From positions 1 to 64,000 of the forward strand of contig JAAVTG010000759.1 of assembly GCA_011947345.1 (NCBI GenBank): a DNA stretch of 64,000 nucleotides, in the 5' to 3' direction. Under the pieces are notes generated by a model, which saw nothing but the letters and a program-made list of their open reading frames with translations, searched no databases and had not been told where the DNA came from. The translations under genes and the position numbers were made by a program. The first letter of the stretch is position 1, and every line of letters starts with the position of its first letter. This document shows, in pieces, positions 1-11,958 of this stretch. Origin of the DNA: Phytophthora quininea. Lineage: Eukaryota > Oomycota > Peronosporomycetes > Peronosporales > Peronosporaceae.

Positions 1-805
1 CGAATCATAATGGAGTCGCTACTGGCATCAATCGGATATTTCGCTGCTTGCTCAGGATTCACTGCAATGTCACACTTCGTTTTAATCGCAACAGCCACCC
101 ATCGCATCGTCATTCCCAGCACCACATTCATCTCCTCCGTGTAGCTAGTGTCTCGGAGCGTCCCCAGCATCTCGACCGCCGCTTTGTAGTCCTCCTCCTT
201 CCTCCTCTGCCAGCGCAACAGCGCCTCCAAGCTAGAATTCATGGTGAAATGACCCTTGACGTGCTCTTTAACTTTGCTGAAGAGACTCTCAACGCGGTTG
301 TTGGTATAGTTCTTGAAGTGAGTAAGATCTGTTCGATGCGCCATCACCCACATTTCGCACACAGAGTCCCAATTGTGCTGAAAGTATGTCCACAGCTCGT
401 CCCTTCCATTGCGTCCGGCCAAATGCTTGAATTTGTCTCGGTACATTTTGTAGTCGGCATCGGTTTTTGCGTACATCATGTTGGTGATACTGTGGCGCAT
501 CTGCGCCAGTACATTGTCGGAGTACGCATCGTATTTGCTGGACTTCCGAATTTGCTTATGCAGCCACTTCATCACATGAAAGTGACATAGCCTCCGGCAA
601 CTTCCGTCGGATAACATCCACCTCACGCATATCCTTGTCAACGAGAACAATCCGTACGAAACGCCAATGATCGTTGGCACACTTGAAATGGTTGAGTGTC
701 TTGCCCATGTGCCAATCTGTCGTAGTCTTTAACAGTGAGTATTGCACAGGTTGGCCATGGTCAAACTGATCAATGCCCACCATAGACAAAAGCTGGTAGT
801 TATAT

Positions 806-887
806 CTAAAACAAACAAAAAACATTGTCAATACCTGGTCAATACATGGGTAAAACCTGGTATCGATTTGCTCGAAATTATACGCAC
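806..887 (-). other. Intron in MULE relic
   Basis: Minus-strand GTGCGT...TTTTAG, 82 bp, with a T-rich acceptor tract. Splicing joins GCTYKTN to KYNYQLLSMVG without a frame change. Confidence 0.75.
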
Positions 888-1076
888 TTGTTAGTTTTGT
901 AGGTGCAACCCATTTGCAACACCTCCGGGAAACTGTCCAGCATCGACCGCATGTGAGCGGTGGTGAATGATATCACGCCAGTATGCCCGCGAGCACAGTA
1001 GCCACGTTCAGCGAGGACGCCAAATTAAAATTCACCACCATTTCAGTTACCGCGTCGTCGTCCAAAATCTGAGCAC

Positions 1077-1150
1077 CTATAAGGACCAAGTAGCATAGCC
1101 TTGGTTATTAGCAACTTTAAACAGCAATAGCAACATATACAAACACGAAC
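1077..1150 (-). other. Intron in MULE relic
   Basis: Minus-strand GTTCG...TTATAG, 74 bp. Splicing joins ...LQSSG to AQILDDDAV in frame, which restores the block expected in oomycete MULE proteins. Confidence 0.65.
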
Positions 1151-1814
1151 CTGAGCTCTGTAGCCGCTGGATCAGGTTTCGACATCTGCCAATGTCACTA
1201 AGTGCTCCTGAGCTCGCGCGAATGTAGTCGTAGATCCGCGTTGGTGTAACTTCAGCATCCACCAACAGTTGGATGTCAGGCATTAGCGGTGAATCTTGAT
1301 ATACTTGACGATTACTCGGATAATGTTTGTATACCTGGGACGAAACCGAATGATCGTACGAGTAGATCTCGCGCTTGACGGTGATGCCCCACGAGCCATC
1401 ATCTCTCTGCGTCACCTGAGCGAGCATCTGGAACGGACACCCAGTCCAGGAAGATGGTGTGACGTGCGCTTGCCTTGTGACCTCTCTCGCACCGGCCACC
1501 CGTGCGTGCAGATGATCTTGCGCTGATACGGCTCCATTGCGGCGGGCACAAGCGGCAGCTCGTTGTCTTGCAGCCCTCGATTCTTAACTTGCTTCCTGAT
1601 GGACTCATTGCGTCGACCAATGTTGATGACCTCCTTAACGACTAGTACCTGGCGAGTACGAGCCATGTACGCCTTCAAATTCCCCTCGAACACTGCCCAC
1701 GAGTCGTGATCGACTTCGAACGGAGGCACATCCACCAGTTTGTCGTCGCCGCCTTCATCTGCGTCTTCCTGGTCGGCTTCGATGCGGAACAGGCTGATTC
1801 GAGAGTGTCTCTCT

Positions 1815-2262
1815 GCCGGATGTCGCCTCAAATTCTGCGTTTACAAGAAAGTACGACAGCGATGCTGATGCGGAACCTAAATACTCAACAGGGTCTTTGC
1901 CATGGCGCTCGCCTGATGGTAACTCGGGTACGATGTAATTGCTTGGATGCTATTCAAATGATAGGCCACCGGGCCGAACAGCGCATTTTGATCCCCGCGT
2001 TAGCTTAATCAGCAAGTACTCTGATTTGCCTTTGAGCTACGAAAAAAATTCCAAGTTGCGTTGCAATACGAGTCAACTAGGCCCCAGACCAGTCGATTTG
2101 TCACGTCGGGCTGTATCTCCCTGAACCTGTGTTTTCACGTGGGCAGTTGTACGTAGCTTTATCGCGAGTGACATGACGCATGAACATTAAAATTCTTCTT
2201 CGAGATCCTACCAACAAGAACGAGGATGTCTACACGAAGAAAATTGTCTACAGGGAGAGATA
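1815..2262 (+). pseudogene. Helitron/PIF1-type helicase C-terminal fragment
   Basis: The C-terminal end of a Helitron (Pif1-like) helicase. The plus strand reads AMLMRNLNTQQGLCHGAR, the conserved block before the last helicase motifs. It continues in another frame with DPRVSLISKYSDLPLSYE and then LYLPEPVFSRGQLYVALSRV, the strongly conserved terminal motif, followed by a stop and a recognisable tail to about 2262. Upstream helicase motifs are absent. The fragment abuts the MULE relic with overlap of only a few bases. No CTRR-type Helitron 3' end was found just downstream. Confidence 0.75.
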
Positions 2263-2392
2263 GGGTAGCCATGCATAACCTTTCACTAACAGGTTTTTCA
2301 ATACATTTATTCGTTTACATAGACCAGCCTTTGTGGTGAAGCTTGTTGCGGATTGATGGGAAGAGACCGCGATTGTTGGATGATGGTGAGGG

Positions 2393-2590
2393 ATGGGTGA
2401 GACACACAGAGAACATTCGGAGAACTCCCGACCGACCGACCGCGATCATTTTTGGGTTGGTCACTTTAGTCGGTCATTGGTGGTCGATCACGGGCAATCA
2501 TTTCGGTACACGATCACTTTCGGTTGATCAGGTGCGACCATTTTGACACGCGATCATGATCACTTCCGGTGATCACTGTGCATCGGTCAT
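2393..2590. repeat. GATCA-rich degenerate repeat tract
   Basis: About 200 bp rich in GATCA, CGATC and GGTCA words at irregular spacing, without a credible coding frame. It resembles the GATCG-rich leader at 62.1-62.3 kb, so both could derive from the same kind of retroelement leader. I see no gene between 2263 and 2590. Confidence 0.4.
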
Positions 2591-2594
2591 GTGC

Positions 2595-3236
2595 AGTTAT
2601 GTGGGTATGCAATCACTCTCTGGTGGCACTCTACGATCGAGTGGATGTTGTGCAAAGGAAGCCCAGCGAAGGAGTGATGCGCAAGCAAGTTGAAGGACGG
2701 CGGAGCTGAGTAATACCCAATGAGCGGTGACAAGATCTTGGGTGCTCTCTTTTGAAGACGTTAAGCAAGGACAAAGTAAGGATAGTGTAGAGGAGTGCAG
2801 ACAGCTGTAGTGGATAGAGAAGAATGCTAAAGAACAAACAGAGTTGATTTTCCCCTGGAACGCACAAGAGCCATCGGGCACGGGAAGGCATATTGGCCCA
2901 CCCACGCTGTCAAGTCGCAGAGGGCCCGGAAGATTTTGGCCGGTGATCACTCTCACCCCTGAGATCCCGCTATCGGAAGCGGTTACGCTCGCAAGAGCCC
3001 AAGCAAAGGAAAGGACAAGGACAAGAAGGGCCCAAGACAGCGTCTGGCCCGTCGACCACGAGCTCGAAGACTCGCTCGGAGGACAACACCCCAACCCGGA
3101 CAGCAGGCGAAGCATATCCACGCTGCTGCCCAAGGTCCCGCGACTGCCTAAGTCGGTTCAAGTGACCATCAACCCACTCATCTCCAAGCCACCTGAAGAG
3201 CGTTACCCGCCCGCCGACGGGTACACAAGGTGAGGA
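2595..3236 (+). other. Gypsy LTR/leader-like sequence with short open frame
   Basis: The segment around 2836-2860 (AACAGAGTTGATTTTCC) closely matches the sequence just upstream of the Gypsy gag at 31546-31566, suggesting the LTR/leader junction of a related Gypsy element. A 129-codon frame starts at 2844 and is rich in Pro, Arg and Ser, but it shows no recognisable domain. LTR ends could not be defined. Confidence 0.35.
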
Positions 3237-3934
3237 AGAGTTCAGCACACGCACGGCATATCGGAGTACCCCTCCGCAGTCGGCAGTCTGGGCACCGTGC
3301 GCAAGAGCGGTTTCGGTAAATCGCGCTCCGCCACACCTTCGCGCCGAGCTTCGCTCGGCGGTCACGCACAGCTTGGCTAAACACTGTCCACAGAGCCTCG
3401 CTCAGCGGGCTCCGCTCGGCTCGTGCAAGTATCTATATCGAAAATGAAGGAAGCAGGTGAGGTCTTTGAGAGGGCGGCCAAATTGGAAAGTGATGAGGTT
3501 GCCGCCCTCGCAGTTCGGGCAGTTGAGAGCTTTGCTCCCACGGACTGTCCTACTCTGCATATTTACTAAACTTGTTCTAATAATTATAATCCTAGCCGAA
3601 AAGTAAGTAACTGCTAAGTATCCGTTACACTCACCCATCCCGCAAGAGTCGTTCGTATGTGCCTGTCGTCCTCGCCCGCCATTTCGGAATTTGCTCAGTA
3701 GGTGGCTGTCGGGACTGGCCCAAAAGTGCCTTGTTTTCGTATGACGCTTGGCATGGGAGGGGCTGGTGCCTCTGAGGTTACCGCCAGTAGCTGCTATGAT
3801 CAACAGGCTGCCGACCAAGGGGTCCAAGTGCCGTCGCTCGATGGAAGAGCGACGGTTGACCAAGACTTTGGCCTCGTGCCTGACCTCCTCGCTGCTGCTG
3901 GCTTGCTGCCCCCCAGCCACACCAACGCTACCTC
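3237..3934. other. No gene recognised; GC-rich hairpin at 3343-3359
   Basis: I find no supported gene here. A perfect 7-bp stem (GCCGAGC/GCTCGGC, loop TTC) lies at 3343-3359, with a second cluster of GCTCGGC words near 3390-3420. Short frames on both strands overlap and look like chance. Confidence 0.4.
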
Positions 3935-5153
3935 ATGTTGGAGGAGCTTGAGGAAATCTTGCCTCGGCGCTCCCAAGTCCCTGCCCGCTTCGACGCTCCC
4001 TGGACCTCCCAAGAGGCGACTCTGCTTCCGCGAGATGCTGTACCGGCGCGTGCTATTCCGATGGTTTCTCCGCTGCGTTCACCTTCGGCTGGCGTGTCGT
4101 CTTCGGTCGTTCCACGCGCAACCTCGGTTGAGGAACCGGTGCAAGCGGCCTTTTCATCTGCATCGACGTCGAGTGCGACGGTGCCCCCGGCCGCCAGGAA
4201 GACGACTTCCAGGGTGATCCGTCCTACTCGTGCGTGTGCTGTAGGTGGTGCAGCGATGTCGGGATCCCTGCTGATGAGATAGCCGACCCGTACTCGGCGT
4301 ACGACTTGCTCCGAAATGAAGTCGCTATGTCTGAGCGCCCAGCGCTAGATCAGTCTCCTGAAAGGCACCCATCGACGAACTGCTTCAATCACTACGACCC
4401 CGCTGGGGACCACGAAGGAGATTGGGACGTCCGCAGGCTGCTGGATCGTGGAGGAGCTCTTCACCACGTGTACTACTTGGTGGAGTAGAACTATACTCCT
4501 CTTTAGATGACGTATGAGTGGCCCGAAAGTCTTCGCGACGTTTACTGGTGCATGAACCAGGTAAAGGCTTGGATCGGTGCTGGTCGTCGCGAGACCTTCA
4601 TCAAGTTTTACTCGAAGCATTACCGCGAGGCTGGGGCATCAGATAGCAACTGGTGCTTTTGCACGCCCTTCAAGCGGCATGATTCGGCCTTGAGAGGACG
4701 GATTTGGTTACTCGCGAGCTTTGGAACAAGTTTTGCCTCGCGAAAGGCAACGACTTTGCCGAGGGTGTTGACGGCACGGATGCCGATGCCTTCCTCAACT
4801 TCCTGCGAGCTGAACGTATTTCTCTCGACTATGTGGCGTTATTCAAGCCGCTTCAAAAGGGTTTGCTGTCTTCCACTGCTGTGCTGGAACGCCACGCGCG
4901 CTTGATCCAGGTCATTACATCGTCCACGCGACAGAGCACAGCATCAAGCACTACTTCACGCTTGTGGTTACGGGTCCAAAGATCCAGTCATGATCTATGA
5001 CGAGTACAACGTCGACAAGGAGCCGCCATGTTCGTTGGAGCCATTGCAGAAGTTGGGTTGGCTCACACGTTTACGGGATACGCCTTGTAGCGCTTCTGCG
5101 TCCCAAATGTTCGAAGAAGTCGAAGAAGGATTCCAACAAGAAGAGTCGCAATA
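3935..5153 (+). pseudogene. Unassigned decayed protein-coding stretch (probably element-derived)
   Basis: Successive plus-strand frames read as pieces of one protein: a Ser/Pro/Ala-rich start (3935-4282), ADPYSAYDLLRNEVAMSERP (about 4270), MTYEWPESLRDVYWCMNQVK (4507), LVTRELWNKFCLAKGNDF (4704), then DPGHYIVHATEHSIKHYFTL and VMIYDEYNVDKEPP, ending near 5153. The GHYIVHA...KHYFTLVV...YDE pattern is reminiscent of the catalytic-His strand of papain-fold peptidases, but this is only a resemblance. At least three frameshifts and two stops break it. It ends about 40 bp from the convergent Gypsy chromodomain. I do not recognise the family. Confidence 0.45.
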
Positions 5154-5194
5154 ACGAGGGCACGTTGATCTATGCATGTAGGCCTGGCCCCATT

Positions 5195-6745
5195 TTATCG
5201 TTTCTTGGTTTTCTTGCGTCTCTTTGAGCGTCGGTTGGTTTCGAACTCTGCAATCATGTCGGGAATTTGCGCTAAGTTCTCGATCGGCTCCCAGGTTGGT
5301 TTCTCTTCACCCACCCACTCCACCAAAAAATTGGGTTTGTTTTCTTCCAACCCGTTTACCCAGCAAACGTTGTATGAGCTGACCAATGCTGCCGTCTGCA
5401 AGGGCAAGATCACGTTGGCGCGATAGCCTTGACGATTGCTGGTTCGGCTTCAGGGATCCCGTGTTGAACACAGGATGAAGCTTATTCCCTGACTGAATGT
5501 CTAGTTCATATGCGTGGTTGTGAATCTTGCGAACGATCGAAAATGGGCCGATCCATTTCGGACCAAACTTCGACGACGCCGGAAGGCCAGTGTGCTTGGG
5601 ATCAAGGTCCTGAGTGCTCAAGTACACTTGATCTCCCACGTGGACATCTTGCTCTTTCCGATTGTGATCGTAGACATCTTTCGTCCGGTCTTGAGCTTGT
5701 GTGAGTGCTTCCCGGCATCGTAGCAGTTTCGATGCCTGGCGTTCATGGAACTCGACGCCTTGTCGACTGGCAGGAACGTTGGAAAGTTATTCTCCTGCGA
5801 GCTGCAAAGGATTCAACGGGATGTATCCCAGATCGGCTGAGTTCACCGTCGAGTTCACAGCAAACTCTGCATTGGCAAGATGATCGTCCCAGTCATCTTG
5901 CAAAGTTCCAACGAAGCACCGAAGATATTCTTCAAGCGTTCGATTCATCCGTTCCGTCTGGCCATCGCCTTAAGCTCGATGAGCTACTGTCATGCTCAAC
6001 TTTGTACCGATCGACTTGAACACATTCTGCCAGAAGTTGTACACAAACTTTCTGTCGCGGTCGGACACGATGTTGGTGGGCATGCCGTGGAACTTCCAAA
6101 TGTGATGGACGAAGAGTTGCGTTACGCCTTCTGCGGTAACAGTCTTCGTCGTTGGAACAAAATGACATCGCTTGGTCAATCGATCCACAACAACCCAAAT
6201 CGAGTCGACTTTGTTCTTCGTTTGCCATAAGTCCGTGATGAAGTCCATCAAGATGGATCTCCATCTGTCATCAGGGATGCTGAGTGGTTCTAACAGACCT
6301 GGTGGCTTCGTCAGCCGAGGCTTGTTGCGGCGGCACATGGCTCACAATCAGCACTAAACTTCTGGATCGACGCCAACACCTTCGACCAGTACCAGCGTCG
6401 CGCAAGTGTCAGGTAAGTGCGTTCTGCACCGGGATGGTCTCCATAGTTGGAGTCATGACACTCGCTGATGATGGCGTACCTCAACTTCACATCGTTGGGT
6501 ACGACAACTCGTGGAACGTCGTCAACTGGTGTCTGATACCAAAGCAATTCATTGCCTTCGGTGAAATATGGATACTTTTTCCGGTATTGACGCTCAGCTT
6601 TTGGTTTCAAGTTAGTTGTGCGTCGCTTGATAGCAGCGAATATCCCTCGAATTTCCCGATCCTTGATACATGCTGCTTTAATCTTCTTGATCGAATCGCT
6701 GTCCGTCGTGACTTCACTGATTTTCATCGTGAATGATGTATCTAT
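5195..6745 (-). pseudogene. Ty3/Gypsy chromovirus integrase with C-terminal chromodomain
   Basis: The 3' half of a chromovirus pol. From 6745 leftward come the H2C2 zinc-binding region (CHDSNYGDHPGAERTYL), the integrase core (ILMDFITDLWQT; NIVSDRDRKFVYNFW), the C-terminal barrel (GDQVYLSTQDLDPKHTGLP; GPKWIGPFSIVRKIHNHAYE) and finally a chromodomain (PNFLVEWVGEEKPTWEPIE) with a basic tail. Frame changes occur near 5970 and 5400. RT and RNase H, expected upstream, are missing because a LINE begins at about 6733. The chromodomain would direct integration to modified chromatin in an intact element. Confidence 0.88.
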
Positions 6746-9484
6746 TAGACACGATCCATAATCCGATCGACGAGGAAACAGCGGCGTCACTTGACGATCC
6801 AATCACACCCATAGAATTGGCGGAAGCGATCAGGCACATGAAGGGAAGTTCCGCTCCAGGGCCAGATGGCCTAACGGCGGCCTTTTATCAGGTCGCTCCC
6901 GACGTATTTGCTGAACTTCTTACCATAGTTTTCACGTATCAACTTGAACGAGGGATACTTCTACCATCTCAACGTAAATCATGTGTACACTACTACACAA
7001 GAAAGGAATTCGAAGTGATCCTGGCAATTATCGTCCAATCTCGTTGATGCAGGTAGACGTAAAAATTCTCTCCAAAACATTGGCATATCGCCTACAACAA
7101 ATTTTACCCAAGATTATACACGCAGACCAGAAAGGTTTCGTAAAAGGCCGGCTCCTCCATCACCAAATTCGATCGATGGCCGATCTCCAACATCTAGCTA
7201 CAATAACGAACTCGCCAGCTCTCGCTTTGTTCTTGGACTTCAAAAAGCGTATGACCGAGTGAATTGGTCATATTTATTCCGCGTGCTGAAAAAGTTTGAA
7301 TTTAAGCACCACTTTATCTCGTGGATCAAAATGCTTTACAATAAGCCAGTAGCTTCACTCCTTCTGAATGGGTGCCTCCTCGATCCATTGCAAGTCACAA
7401 GAGGTGTTAAACAAGGCGATCCACTCTCATCGCTCTTGTTCCTACTGTGCATCGAACCTCTCGGAAGTTTAATTCGCTCAAAACCCCACCTCGGGGTGCG
7501 AGCCTCGAACAACCACCAGGTCACGGGACTTTACTTCGCAGACGATTCAACGCTAATTGCTAGTGACGAGACTGGCACTCGCCAACAACTGGAGCTCGTT
7601 CGAATTTATTGTGATGGATCTGGAGCAAGATTAAATCTTCACAAATCAGTGCTCATGGCGTTGAATAAACAAGGGCGCTGTCCCCAATTTACCGGTGTCC
7701 GTTGTCTTCAAGAAGGGGACATTGTAAAATATCTTGGCATCCCATTTGGACTACAAGTTACAGACGACGAATTATTGGCGGAGCTCAACACGAGGTTTTA
7801 TCGCCGCTTTGTTGTCTGGGGACGCAGGGCAAGGACAATGCGGGGCCGACTCCTCCTGGTTAATACGTCGATACTTTCTACGTTATGGCATTATACACCA
7901 CATCTTACGGTGCCAAAACTTTGCGTCCGAAGATGGCAACGCATGGTGAACAAGTTTGTGCTATCTAGGAAGCACGACGCCGAATCCAATTTTTTCAACT
8001 CGCTCCCACAAAACTACTGTACCAGCAAAAGGGCTTGGAGGACTCCAGATCCCTTTCATTCAAAGCCAGCTTGATGTGCAACGTCTCCAAGCAATTTACC
8101 CAGCAAATGCTATCAGAGAGGAAGGAACCGTGGCCTGCGATCGCTTCACCATTCCTTACTCAATTAACACCGTTACTGCCATCAACTCAACCACTCAGCT
8201 TTCTCGACTTATCTCCCAGACGCTACAAATATCCATTAAACAAAGAAGCCCTTTCCTCTTGGTGGAGAGAAACGTGGAGAGTATGGCACTTAACGCACTG
8301 GCCAAACCACGGCCCCCAACAACAATACATATCAGCACTGCTGCGAGCACCATTGTGGATGACAAAAATACCGACCTCCACTACCAATCTCGTTCAGGAC
8401 ATCTTCGTCGCCTGCTGGCAGTTGCTGAACCAGCTAGAAGCCTCAGGCTACAATTGGCGCGGCGAGCTTGTTACGAATGTTTGGCGGATATTCACGATGA
8501 GCACGGCTGGCCCTCGAAGGAGGATTTTCTGAGGCAAAACTTGGACCCCAGCTCAAATATCTACCCCATCTGCCAGCAAAAAGACTGCTAGGCGCCACAT
8601 TCAGAGAACTGACCCAAATACTTCAGGGGTTACAGCCACGCATGAGCTCTCTCCACCCGCCTCGTTATTCGTACCAGCAGCTGGCGTTAAGGTAGCAGAA
8701 AAATACTATGCCTTCCCTACGATACGAAAGCGGGCTCTCCAAAAATATTCGAACAGCCAACCTTACAGCTCGATGAACACCCGATCCGTCGAGACCTTCA
8801 AACGACAACAACAGACGTCAAAAAATATCTGGAGTTCAGTCGAGAACACCGTCAGGAACTGCTGCCGGTCTACGACGACCTCCAGATGCAAGTCGCATTC
8901 CGACTACTTCCAGTGAAATCTAGACTTTGGTTCCTGTTGCAACATGACCCCTCAGTTCAACAATGTCAGCTCCCAGCGTGCTCGTCGATTGAGACTTCAC
9001 AACATCTCTTCTTGGAATGTCCCCCTCAGCGGCAATATGGTCCTTGATTTGGTCCGACTGGGAGATATTTTTCGTCGGACAACTCACATGGACCTTTGTT
9101 GTACTCCCGCACAAACTCCGGGTCGTACAACATTGGAAGCAACACCGAGACATATTAATTGCTCTCTGGAATATGCTCCGATGCACAGTTCTCCACCATC
9201 GCTGGACTGAGCGCAACAGGATATGCTTTGAAGACGGCAGTCCGGAACCCAAAACGACAGCTCTGGCCGCGATATATGCAACATTTGGAGCACACGTCCG
9301 TAGAGGCCTTAGAACCGCAGACAGCAATCTACACGAGCAGTATCACACCATTCTGCGCCAACTAAAGCAAACATCACACTTCGGCAACTTCATCGACTGC
9401 AACCCAGACCTATTTCGCCTTCGTCACGTTCAACTGCACATTGCCCAACGCTCTGGCGTTGTATTCCAAACCTTAGTAGATTAG
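6733..9484 (+). pseudogene. 5'-truncated LINE (non-LTR) reverse transcriptase
   Basis: A LINE ORF2 product lacking its endonuclease. RT blocks in order: GSSAPGPDGLTAAFYQ (about 6860), GNYRPISLMQ, ADQKGFVKGR, then GVKQGDPLSSLLF (about 7400) and the catalytic LYFADDSTLIAS (about 7535). A cysteine/histidine-containing region near 8920-9040 (LLQHDPSVQQCQLP...C, HLFLECP) fits a zf-RVT domain. The last open frame ends at 9484. Frameshifts lie near 6990, 7250, 8015 and 8590. Its 5' break coincides with the end of the chromovirus integrase, as expected for a 5'-truncated insertion, but the rest of the Gypsy is not found on the far side. Confidence 0.85.
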
Positions 9485-9738
9485 ATTTAACACCGCAGAT
9501 TGAGAACTCACAAATAATCGATAATCGAAGTCCCCCCGTCTTTGGCATCTTTCGAAATGAGGGGAGAAGGCTACTTAACACTTTTATGTTGCTAAATCAC
9601 AAAATATAATCACCCTGTGATTTCGAATTATTTAAAATTGTTAAATACACCTAATTAATGTTATCTAGTGTGACACTGTGATTCAATGTGCGGTATTGTG
9701 ACACTTGAATGTGATATCACATGAAACAGTGTCACTTG
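9485..9738. other. AT-rich, TGTGA/TCACA-rich spacer
   Basis: LINE 3' flank followed by a stretch rich in GTGAT, TCACA and CACTTG words. It resembles the sequence interrupting the Crypton at 10743-10876 and its flank at 11930-11980. No gene seen. Confidence 0.4.
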
Positions 9739-10742
9739 TTATTCAGCGTCAAATACCGAGCTTGCTCCTGCCTTCTCAATCCTTTTCCTCATTGCGTCCA
9801 GCGTCAACTGTAGCCTCTGGCACTTTCGCTCGAGTACTTGAGCAACCGCTTCTGGTGGCACATGATCTCTGGCAGATACAAACTCAATGGCGTCATATAA
9901 AGCCTTGCGTCGCTTGTAGTACTGGCGTTCCGCGTCGCTCGATCTCCACTTCGCCCCACAACGCGACTCCAGATCCTGCACTGCTGGGCCGCCAGCGACA
10001 CCCCTCGTGTATTCCGCCCAGACCTCGACCACAGAGCGCAAACGTCGGGCAAGGCGATACGCGGTCGGCGGCTCCGTCTGACGCTCGCTCAGCTGTTGAT
10101 CTTGGTCAGATGCTGACACCAGCTGGAATCGGCCACCGACAAGCGGGCAAACTAGGGTATGCGTAGCACGAAGAGAGTCCTCAATAGCCGTCAGTCGGAG
10201 CCCAGTGCTGGCAAAGTTACTTTCTAAAACGTTGGTAAGAATTGGTAGAGCGGCACGTGCAGTGGTGATCAAACCTGTATCCGATTCACTTTGAAGTCAC
10301 TGTAGCTGTACTTTCGCAAACGCTTGGAAAGCATCGGTAGAGAAGAGAGCATGCTGGAACAGGGGTGCTTTGGGTGCGCCTTTTGAAGAAGCACTGCGTT
10401 CTGAAGCACCACGTCTCGTAAATTCGATAGCAAACGGAGAAAACCTTGGCCTGCAATGTCACGAATCTCTCCATTATCAAACTGAGGTTGGCACGTGCCA
10501 ATCCAGGGGAACACCGAAGCTCGCAGAGTCTCCGGGACAGAGCACTCAGCACGCGGGAGAAACAATTCCCCACCACCTGCATTAAAATCAGCTAACGCCC
10601 TGACAACTTCACGAGGAAGAGTAGTCAGATAACAACCCTCCATTTTGTCGTTGTTCCATCGACCACCTCTCCGGAAACTGGCTTCGGATGCGCCCATAGC
10701 TTCGGCTATGACGCATGAGCTTGTTCTACAGATGTGGGTCAC

Positions 10743-10876
10743 CTGTTATATCAATCAGAAACAGTGTCAATCAGTGTTGTGTATAAGCAGTGTGATTCAC
10801 ATCGTGTGATTCCATGTGATTTATTGTGACCTGTGAAAAATGTCACATGTTAATGAATGGCACATGGTAACAAATG
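10743..10876 (-). other. 134-bp interruption of the Crypton recombinase
   Basis: This lies between the ITHFHK end and the VTHICR restart. It has GTACCG and ATATAACAG at plausible splice positions, but joining there shifts the frame by one base. It could be an intron damaged by an indel or a small insertion rich in TGTGA/TCACA words. Confidence 0.45.
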
Positions 10877-10882
10877 TCACTT

Positions 10883-10899
10883 GTGAAAATGTGTGATCC
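10883..10899 (+). repeat. 17-bp direct repeat, copy 1
   Basis: GTGAAAATGTGTGATCC, identical to 11959-11975. The two copies bracket the first exon-like block of the Crypton recombinase. Confidence 0.8.
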
Positions 10900-11958
10900 G
10901 GTACCTTTTGCTGTTGACGCCGCACGCTTTCAACGCTTTCTTCAGCCCACTAGCTTGGGCGCTATACGAGATCTCGCGGTCCTTGATCTTGCCATCAATG
11001 AGCTGGATGTTGTACCACGACGATCGCTCCTGAAGATCAGGGAACGCCTCCCCGAGCACATGAAATCGCCAGAAGAAATACATGGCCAACGCTCCAATCG
11101 GGCACACCATCACGTCGCGATGCCGAATGCAGCCTCCATACTCGATCCGGCCGAACTGGTTCATCTTGCCTTGATCCATCACAACCAGGGCGGCCACGCA
11201 TGTCGTTGGGCCCTCGTTCGGTAGCTCCAATGAGAAGAGATCCGGCAACTGCAGCTTCCGTGTTGTCTCTCCTCGCGCCATTAGAGCGTGTCCAAACAGT
11301 AGATCGACGCGATCCCGAAGCCCGCGTCCCGAGTTCTGTGCCATGAAGTACTCAGCAACGTTCTTCAACTGATCAGTCGAGTAGGTGTCTTGAATAGCTC
11401 CCTTGCCGCGGTCGTCGAACTTCTCACACTTGCGATTAGCTCGTTCCCGCTTGTGCGTCCGCAGATACTCTGAGAGAGCTTTCCCGCGTGGGTGGGGCAC
11501 GGAGGCAACCCCTAACGACTGCTGCGTGCTGTACAGGTCAACCATCGCTTTGACGTACCTTTCGTGGCCCTCTGCGGAGAGGGGGACGACCTCTCCATTT
11601 TCCATGCGTCGTGATCCTCGCGGACGCACCACCTCCTCCAGAAAAAGCAGAAGCTTTCCCTCCATGACGACACTGCCGTCGACGAACGCTCGGGTTGCAC
11701 ACCAGCCCAGCCATTCTTGCTGCTTTGGCTCGTAGCTGCGCCAGGTGTTGTGCGCACGCCGCTGGAGGCTGTCCGCTACAACCTGCTGCACGGCGCCTTG
11801 GACGGCGGCGTTGTTGGCGATCGCTCGTGCTGCGTTCTCCGACATCGGCAAATCTTGGAATGAGTGGATGTCCGGTCCGCGGCGCCCCTCTCCCAGAACC
11901 GCCCTTTCCCAGATTTTATTTGGTGTTATTCACACGCTTTCACATGTGCTCACTGAGG

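Larger units (their letters stand above)
1..1831 (-). pseudogene. MULE (Mutator-like) transposase relic, FAR1-like N-terminus
   Basis: A DDE transposase of the Mutator-like class, running off the left window edge. Reading leftward, the N-terminal part (1831 to about 1440) shows a FAR1-type DNA-binding region with the segment ELPLVPAAMEPYQRK. It continues in another frame with TGCPFQML. The DDE core includes FVRIVLVDKD (556-831) and, after another frame change near 590, LCHFHVMKWL followed by an open frame to position 1 carrying NNRVESLFSKVK. Two introns with GT-AG borders (1150-1077 and 887-806) rejoin the expected reading frame. At least three frameshifts (near 1440, 985 and 590) break the gene. 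The family assignment rests on the order of these blocks. The 5' start is uncertain because a Helitron helicase fragment abuts it. The C-terminal SWIM region lies outside the window. Confidence 0.8.
9739..11851 (-). pseudogene. Crypton tyrosine recombinase with GCR1_C-like domain
   Basis: A tyrosine recombinase that would cut and rejoin DNA for Crypton mobility. The N-terminal and first catalytic part (11851-10877) starts MPMSENAARA and contains ALMARGETTRKLQLPDL, giving the first catalytic Arg. The second part (10742-10269) supplies VTHICRTSSC (H-x-x-R), RRGGRWNND and GCYLTTLPRE with the likely nucleophile Tyr. A third frame (10272-9739) carries a GCR1_C-like DNA-binding region (VVEVWAEYTRG, CGAKWRSSDAERQYYKRR), typical of fungal and oomycete Cryptons. 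The gene is broken by a 134-bp TGTGA-rich interval (10876-10743) and a frameshift near 10285. All four catalytic positions remain visible. Confidence 0.85.

Noticed and set aside
2597..3133. 178-codon minus-strand frame with hydrophobic, signal-like segment
   Set aside because: Overlapping frames exist on the other strand within Gypsy leader-like sequence; composition is Leu/Ser-rich with no motif.
3343..3367. Possible Helitron 3' end (hairpin then GGCTAA)
   Set aside because: The base after CTAA is not T, there is no matching 5' end, and there is no coding support.
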